Below, piece after piece: positions 59,455 through 64,000 of a stretch of 64,000 nucleotides of DNA; position 1 is the first letter of the stretch; the number at the start of each line of letters is the position of its first letter. Location: assembly GCF_900109145.1 (NCBI RefSeq), contig NZ_FNYY01000013.1, positions 62,001 through 126,000 of the forward strand. The letters are read 5' to 3'. Under the pieces are notes generated by a model. The model searched no databases, had not been told where the DNA came from, and worked only from the letters and a program-made list of their open reading frames with translations. The translations under genes were made by a program, and so were the position numbers. This DNA is from Marinovum algicola. GTDB lineage: Bacteria > Pseudomonadota > Alphaproteobacteria > Rhodobacterales > Rhodobacteraceae.

Positions 59455-60584
59455 AATACGCCGACGAATTCCGCGACCCCGTTCTGGCCCGAAAGGTGCT
59501 GAACCGCATCGAACGAACCCTGGGTCGCATCCCGATGCCCGAAGGGCGTCCGCTGCACATCATGGAGGTCTGCGGCGGCCACACCCATTCGATCTTCCGC
59601 TACGGGCTGCAAAAGCTGGTGCCCGACAGCATCGAATTCGTGCACGGCCCCGGCTGTCCGGTCTGTGTCTTGCCGATGGGCCGGGTTGATGATTGCGTGA
59701 CGCTGGCCGAGCAACCACAGGTCATCTTCACCACCTTCGGCGATGCGATGCGAGTGCCGGGCTCCAAAGGGTCGCTGATCGAGGCCAAGGCGCGCGGCGC
59801 CGATGTGCGCATGGTCTATTCGCCGCTGGACGCGCTCGAGCTTGCCCGGCGCCATCCCGAGCGAGAGGTGGTGTTCTTTGCGCTGGGGTTCGAGACGACG
59901 ATGCCGTCCACGGCGCTGACCCTGTTGCAGGCGGCGGAAGAAGGCGTGGAAAATTTCTCGATGATCTGCCAGCACATCACCATCATTCCGACGCTGAAGG
60001 CGCTTCTGTCCGACCCGCAGTGCCTGATCGACGGGTTCATCGGGCCGGGTCATGTCAGCATGGTGATCGGCAACCGGGGCTATGGGTTCATTCCCGACGA
60101 CTATGGCAAACCATTTGTCGTTGCCGGTTTCGAGCCGCTCGACCTGCTGCAATCGCTGTGGATGGTGCTGGAGCAAATGGCCGAAGGCCGCGCCTCGGTC
60201 GAGAACCAGTACGCCCGCGTCGTGCCCGAAGATGGCAACACGGCCGCCCTGCGCGCAATGGCCGAAGTCTACGAGGACCGCGAAAGCTGCGACTGGCGCG
60301 GGCTTGGCGCGATCGACCGCTCGGGGGTCCGCATCCGTGCGGCATATGCCGATTTCGACGCCGAGCGGAAATTCGGGCTGGTCCCGGCGGATGTCGCCGA
60401 TCCGGCGATCTGCCAATGCGGCGAGGTGGTGCGCGGCCAGTTGAAACCGCATATGTGCCGCGCCTTCGGCAAGGAATGCACTCCGGCCACGCCGCTCGGG
60501 GCGCTGATGGTCAGTTCCGAAGGCGCCTGCGCGGCCTATCACCAATATGGCGCCACGGATCTGGTCGGCACGCGCGATGGATGA
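59451..60584 (+). CDS. hypD: Hydrogenase formation protein HypD
   Basis: A 377-residue Fe-S scaffold where the Fe(CN)2CO unit is built with HypC. Signature motifs: EVCGGHTHSIFRYGL near residue 40, HGPGCPVCVLPMGRVDD near 64, and FGDAMRVPGSKGSL; the [4Fe-4S] Cys are in CQCGEVVRGQLKPHMC and CTPATPLGALMVSSEGACAA. Complete. It overlaps hypE by eight bases. Confidence 0.97.
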   Translation: MKYADEFRDPVLARKVLNRIERTLGRIPMPEGRPLHIMEVCGGHTHSIFRYGLQKLVPDSIEFVHGPGCPVCVLPMGRVDDCVTLAEQPQVIFTTFGDAMRVPGSKGSLIEAKARGADVRMVYSPLDALELARRHPEREVVFFALGFETTMPSTALTLLQAAEEGVENFSMICQHITIIPTLKALLSDPQCLIDGFIGPGHVSMVIGNRGYGFIPDDYGKPFVVAGFEPLDLLQSLWMVLEQMAEGRASVENQYARVVPEDGNTAALRAMAEVYEDRESCDWRGLGAIDRSGVRIRAAYADFDAERKFGLVPADVADPAICQCGEVVRGQLKPHMCRAFGKECTPATPLGALMVSSEGACAAYHQYGATDLVGTRDG

Positions 60585-61623
60585 CGGTGGCGGCGCCCGA
60601 CGGTTGCGCGGCGACGCGGTGACGCTGGCCCATGGTGCCGGCGGGCGCGCCATGCGCGACCTGATCGACGAGATTTTCCTGAAAGCCTTCGGCGAGACAC
60701 GGGTGAGCGGGCTGGAAGATCAGGCGCGGCTGGCGCTGGACGCCTTCGGCGGCGGGACGCTGGCCTTCACCACCGACAGTTTCGTGATCGATCCGATCTT
60801 TTTTCCCGGCGGCGACATCGGCAAGCTGGCGGTCTGCGGCACGGTCAACGATCTGGTGGTCGGCGGAGCCAAACCGGTTGCGCTGACTTGCTCGGTCATT
60901 ATCGAAGAGGGGTTGGCCTTTGCCGATCTGCACCGGATCGCCGAGAGCATGGCCACCGCCGCCGCCGAGGCCGGGTGCCGGATCGTGACCGGTGACACCA
61001 AGGTCGTCCCGCGTGGCGCGGCGGATCGGATCTTCGTCAATACCGCCGGCATCGGCGCCATTCCGGCAGACCGGTCGCTGGCGGCGCGGCATATTCGCCC
61101 GGGCGACGCGCTGATCGTCAACACCACGCTAGGCGAGCACGGTGCGGCGGTCATGGCGGCGCGCGGCGATCTCGGGCTGACCAGCGCGTTGCAAAGCGAT
61201 TGCCGCCCGCTGGGCGAGCTGGTCGAGGCGCTGCTCGAGGCCGCGCCGGACACCCGCGCGATCCGTGACGCCACCCGCGGCGGCGTCGCCACGGTCCTGA
61301 ACGAATTCGCGGCCGCTTCGGGCACTTGCTGCCGGATCGCAGAAGACAAGCTGCCGCTGCGCGAGGAGGTGCGGGGCATATCGGAGATCCTGGGTCTAGA
61401 CCCGCTCTACATCGCCTGCGAGGGGCTTTTCGTCGCCGCTGTCCCCCAGGCGCAAACAGAGGCCGCGCTCGCAGCCTTGCGCAAGCGATCGGGAGGCGAG
61501 GCCGCCTGTCAGATCGGCGAAGTGGTTGCGACGCCGCAGGGCCGTGCGGTGATGACTTCGTTCTTTGGCGGAGACCGGCTGGTGGACATGCTGGAGGGCG
61601 AGCAACTTCCGCGGATATGCTGA
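60577..61623 (+). CDS. hypE: Hydrogenase expression/formation protein HypE
   Basis: A 348-residue ATP-dependent dehydratase that converts the carbamoyl group received from HypF into cyanide on its C-terminal Cys. It begins with TLAHGAGGRAMRDLIDEIF and has FTTDSFVIDPIFFPGGDIG, VNDLVVGGAKPVALTCSVI and TRGGVATVLNEFA. It ends in PRIC with the essential terminal Cys. Start 60577 gives the usual family N-terminus; ten upstream in-frame residues overlap hypD. It is the last gene of the hydrogenase operon; no hypA or hypB follows. Confidence 0.96.
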   Translation: MDDGGGARRLRGDAVTLAHGAGGRAMRDLIDEIFLKAFGETRVSGLEDQARLALDAFGGGTLAFTTDSFVIDPIFFPGGDIGKLAVCGTVNDLVVGGAKPVALTCSVIIEEGLAFADLHRIAESMATAAAEAGCRIVTGDTKVVPRGAADRIFVNTAGIGAIPADRSLAARHIRPGDALIVNTTLGEHGAAVMAARGDLGLTSALQSDCRPLGELVEALLEAAPDTRAIRDATRGGVATVLNEFAAASGTCCRIAEDKLPLREEVRGISEILGLDPLYIACEGLFVAAVPQAQTEAALAALRKRSGGEAACQIGEVVATPQGRAVMTSFFGGDRLVDMLEGEQLPRIC

Positions 61624-61767
61624 GCAGGTGGCGGCCGTCCCCACGGCTCCTGGTTATCAAGCACAGGGCGCCGCGGCCCGGTGCACGTCCGCATGTGGAG
61701 TAGCTTTGGCCATTTCAGTAAATGAATTCAGGTCTTTGAACCGTAGTGCCTTGCCGCTCCGGATGGA

Positions 61768-62667
61768 CTAACCGCGGAAACGACCGGGTGTTTGACCGTA
61801 TTTCCGTTTGAACTCGCGGTTGAAATGGCTGCGGCTGCGAAAGCCCGTTGCACGGGCGATTTCACCGACGGAGCCGGGCCCGCCCGAGAGCATCTGTGCG
61901 GCGCGGGTAAGCCGCAAATCGTAGATGAACCGCATCGGCGACATGCCGAAGGCTTCCTTGAACTGCTCGAACAGCAGCGTCCGGCTCATGCCTGCGTTTG
62001 CCGTGAGCATGTCGATGGTTATGGCGTCGGATGGATGCGTCACGATCAGTTCAAGCGCCCGCGCAAGACGCCGGTCTGCCGCATCGAGCAGATTGACCAG
62101 AACCGAACCTCCCAAGTCCGGGTGAATGTCGAGGGCACGGATCAGCAGGCCTTTCAGCAGTGTCTCGAGAAAGGCGACCGACACCTCTCTGCCGTCGCGC
62201 AACTCGAAAAAGAGGGTCAGAAGGCCGTGGCTGGACGGGATGAGTTCGGGAACCTCCTCAATAACGGGTTCGTCCAGCCAGGTCAGGAAATCCGCGATCT
62301 CGTCGTTGGCCAGGATGATTTCGCCGCAGGCCACGACCAGCGGGTCTTCGTCGCCGTCTCCGGCGCGGTAGAGCTTGAGGCTCTCGTCATTGTCCGGGAA
62401 GGCGCGTTCGGCGTCGCATTCCGAAACGATTTCCGGGCCGGCTTCGAAGCCGTACTCCGTGTCGGCCGGAAGAAGCACCAGCGCGCCGGGCCGCATCGGC
62501 AAACCAACGCCGGAGGAAAGCCGCATGCGGCCCCGGCCGGACAAGCACATATGCAGCGACGCGGCCTCGCTTGCCTCGAAACGAAGCCGCCAGCCGGAAT
62601 GCGCTTCGCAAAAGCCGTAGGTCTCGACCTCGACGCGCAATCGACGAAAGAGATTTTCGCGGTCCAT
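61768..62667 (-). CDS. AraC-family transcriptional regulator with cupin sensor
   Basis: A 299-residue regulator. The N-terminal half is a cupin-like sensor (HMCLSGRGRMRLSSGVGLPM, RPGALVLLPADTEYGF). The C-terminal half carries the two AraC helix-turn-helix units: ITIDMLTANAGMSRTLLFEQ followed by FKEAFGMSPMRFIYDLRLTR, then EIARATGFRSRSHFNREFKR and KYGQTPGRFR. It is divergent from the spondin-domain gene, whose upstream region carries two similar motifs, so it probably controls that gene. Confidence 0.92.
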   Translation of the reverse strand: MDRENLFRRLRVEVETYGFCEAHSGWRLRFEASEAASLHMCLSGRGRMRLSSGVGLPMRPGALVLLPADTEYGFEAGPEIVSECDAERAFPDNDESLKLYRAGDGDEDPLVVACGEIILANDEIADFLTWLDEPVIEEVPELIPSSHGLLTLFFELRDGREVSVAFLETLLKGLLIRALDIHPDLGGSVLVNLLDAADRRLARALELIVTHPSDAITIDMLTANAGMSRTLLFEQFKEAFGMSPMRFIYDLRLTRAAQMLSGGPGSVGEIARATGFRSRSHFNREFKRKYGQTPGRFRG

Positions 62668-62716
62668 TCCGGCCTCCCGTCAGTTCTGCACTCTCGGGCA
62701 CGCCACCCGGACTCCC

Positions 62717-62779
62717 AGGCACATTGCACAGGCAACCATCGGCGCGCGCAACAGTTATTTTCAGGCGCATTGCTCGCAA
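62717..62779. repeat. Two direct repeats in the AraC/spondin divergent spacer
   Basis: AGGCACATTGCACAGGCAA (62717-62735) and AGGCGCATTGCTCGCAA (62763-62779) share 11 of the first 13 positions and a GCAA end, 46 bp apart. Direct repeats are the usual form of AraC-family binding sites. Confidence 0.4.
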
Positions 62780-62798
62780 ACCTATTGGGAGAAAAACC

Positions 62799-63506
62799 AT
62801 GAAGACCGCACATTCAATCCTCGTTGCCTGCTCGATTTCAGCGTTGGCGGCGTCTTCTGCACTGGCACAGATGTCGAACGAGGCAGGAGAGAACAGCTAT
62901 GAGGTCACGATCACCAACCTGACCGAGGGTCAGCCGTTCTCGCCCGGCGTGATCGTGACCCACAGTCCGGACGTCCATCTGTTCGAGGCCGGTGCCGAAC
63001 CATCGCAGGGCGTCATCGAGATTGCCGAGAACGGCATGCCGGAGACGGCATCGGAAATGCTTCAGGGCATGATGGACTCGGGCATCACCGACGTCGTGGC
63101 GATCGACGCGCCGATCATGCGCATGGGCGCCGACGCGCCGAACGAGGCGAGTTTTTCGATCAGCGCCAACGAGGGTGACGTCCTGTCGATCGTGACCATG
63201 CTCATCTGTACCAACGACGGCTTCGTCGGCGTGGATTCCATGCCGCTGTCCGGTGAGATGACCGAGATGGAAGCGACGGCCTATGACGCCGGTTCGGAGG
63301 TCAACAACGAGCTGACCAATTCGATTGTCGATCCCTGCGGCGCGGCGGGTCCGGTGATGTTCGAGGAGGACGGAAACATCAACGACATCGCCGATGACGG
63401 CAACGTGATCGCGGAACACGCCGGTATTCAGGGCGTTGGGGATCTGACCGATGCCCATGGCTGGTCCGGCCCGGTTGCACGCATTTCCATCGCGCCCGGA
63501 AGCTGA
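62799..63506 (+). CDS. Exported spondin-domain-containing protein
   Basis: A 235-residue secreted protein. GGGAGAAAAA precedes the ATG at 62799; the signal peptide (MKTAHSILVACSISALAASS) is cleaved after ALA. The mature part matches bacterial spondin-N domains: YEVTITNLTEGQPFSPGVIV, THSPDVHLFEAGAEPSQGVI, EGDVLSIVTMLICTNDGFVG and EHAGIQGVGDLTDAHGWSGP. It is acidic, with many Asp/Glu that may bind calcium. The role in bacteria is unknown; surface adhesion has been suggested for the eukaryotic domain. It is divergent from the AraC regulator and followed by a membrane-protein gene. Confidence 0.87.
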   Translation: MKTAHSILVACSISALAASSALAQMSNEAGENSYEVTITNLTEGQPFSPGVIVTHSPDVHLFEAGAEPSQGVIEIAENGMPETASEMLQGMMDSGITDVVAIDAPIMRMGADAPNEASFSISANEGDVLSIVTMLICTNDGFVGVDSMPLSGEMTEMEATAYDAGSEVNNELTNSIVDPCGAAGPVMFEEDGNINDIADDGNVIAEHAGIQGVGDLTDAHGWSGPVARISIAPGS

Positions 63507-63518
63507 CTGAAACAGGCG

Positions 63519-63543
63519 TGCCCGGCCCCGAAGCGGCCGGGCA
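63519..63543 (+). terminator. Stem-loop between the spondin gene and the membrane protein
   Basis: Arms TGCCCGGCC (63519-63527) and GGCCGGGCA (63535-63543) pair perfectly around a seven-base loop, 12 bases after the spondin stop. With the next start only 28 bases on, it may be a partial terminator or mRNA processing site. Confidence 0.55.
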
Positions 63544-63571
63544 GTTCCACCATTGAACAAGGAGTGAACAG

Positions 63572-64000
63572 ATGGCCGAAGAAACTGAAGCGCAAACTGG
63601 TGTCAACTGGAAGGCGGTCATCCTGGCGGGCCTGATCGCCGGCCTTGTCTTTATCGTCATGGAAATGGTCCTCGTCGCCGTGGTGGGCGGTGGCAGTCCG
63701 CTTGGCCCGCCCACGATGATCGGCGCCATCGTTCTGGGTCCGGAGGTTCTTCCGGAACAGGGCACACCGCCTCCGTTCGATATGGGTGTGTTCCTGACCG
63801 GTCAGATCGTTCACTTTGTTCTTTCCGTGGTTCTGGCGGTCATCTTCGTGCTGATCGCGCGCCGCATGGCGCTTGGAACCGGTGCACTGGTTGGTTTGGG
63901 CGTCGTGTTCGGCCTTCTGGTCTATTTCGTCAACTTCTACGGAATGACCGCCGTGTTCCCCTGGTTCGCGATGGCGCGGAACTTCATCACCATTGCCAGC
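63572..64000 (+). CDS. Integral membrane protein, 3'-truncated by the window end
   Basis: The frame opens at ATG 63572, after AAGGAG, and is still open at the last base (143 codons seen). Hydrophobic segments: WKAVILAGLIAGLVFIVMEM (about 13-32), a Gly/Pro-rich loop (GGGSPLGPPTMIGAIVLGPE), GQIVHFVLSVVLAVIFVLIA (about 77-96), LVGLGVVFGLLVYFVNFYGM, and a final segment cut by the window. Not assigned to a named family. Its position after the spondin gene suggests a shared operon. Confidence 0.75.
   Translation, partial: MAEETEAQTGVNWKAVILAGLIAGLVFIVMEMVLVAVVGGGSPLGPPTMIGAIVLGPEVLPEQGTPPPFDMGVFLTGQIVHFVLSVVLAVIFVLIARRMALGTGALVGLGVVFGLLVYFVNFYGMTAVFPWFAMARNFITIAS

Overview
The window is high-GC, densely packed bacterial DNA that reads as an alphaproteobacterium of the Rhodobacteraceae (roseobacter) type. 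The evidence is the Aap-type amino-acid ABC operon, two tripartite tricarboxylate transporters, many FCD-type GntR regulators, stop/start overlaps of the ATGA, GTGA and TGATG kinds, and frequent GTG/TTG starts. No tRNA, rRNA or CRISPR array was seen. Family calls come from reading the translations, not from a database search.

Region 1 (1-22.7 kb) is catabolic. It holds the end of an oligopeptide ABC transporter with a DUF2264 protein, an exported phytase-like esterase, and the transcription accessory protein Tex. A tricarboxylate transporter (TctC-TctB-TctA) follows, with a lactonase-like hydrolase and a small monooxygenase. Divergent from it are an isopropylmalate-dehydrogenase-like enzyme, a Gfo/Idh oxidoreductase and a GntR regulator. 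Next is a LacI-controlled sugar operon: xylose isomerase, a TIM-barrel isomerase, an oxidoreductase and a sugar ABC transporter.

Region 2 (22.7-34 kb) is a patchwork. It has an FAD oxidoreductase, a decayed proC, the aapJQMP-type operon with a class IV aminotransferase and a divergent GntR regulator, and a deletion scar where two divergent genes each lost their 5' half. An intact TctA lies downstream of the scar. Region 3 (33.5-41.7 kb) is a malonate-type operon: GntR regulator, malonyl-CoA decarboxylase, malonyl-CoA synthetase, two amidases and an AtoE-type transporter.

Region 4 (41.7-48.6 kb) is mobile DNA and debris. An IS1595 (ISXO2-like) element bounded by 23-bp perfect inverted repeats (41927-41949 and 44691-44713) carries passengers: a Cas2-like protein, and a DUF433 antitoxin/PIN-like toxin pair translationally coupled to the transposase. 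It abuts a broken IS701 transposase and a TauE/SafE remnant. Then come a Tat-exported molybdopterin sulfite dehydrogenase with its diheme cytochrome, and a truncated binding-protein gene.

Region 5 (48.6-61.6 kb) is a single-strand hydrogen-oxidation locus. It contains a CooC-like nickel-chaperone ATPase, a MerR regulator, [NiFe]-hydrogenase small and large subunits of the actinobacterial-like (group 1h/1l) lineage, five tandem single-pass membrane proteins between the subunits, and four accessory proteins, one of them the maturation protease. HypF, HypC, HypD and HypE complete it; HypA and HypB are absent from the window. The remaining 2.4 kb holds an AraC regulator divergent from a spondin-domain protein and a partial membrane protein.

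The two most interesting systems are the toxin-antitoxin/Cas2-like cargo inside the IS1595 element, and the hydrogenase operon with its five small membrane proteins, CooC-like ATPase, divergent Rieske protein and degenerate protease paralogue.
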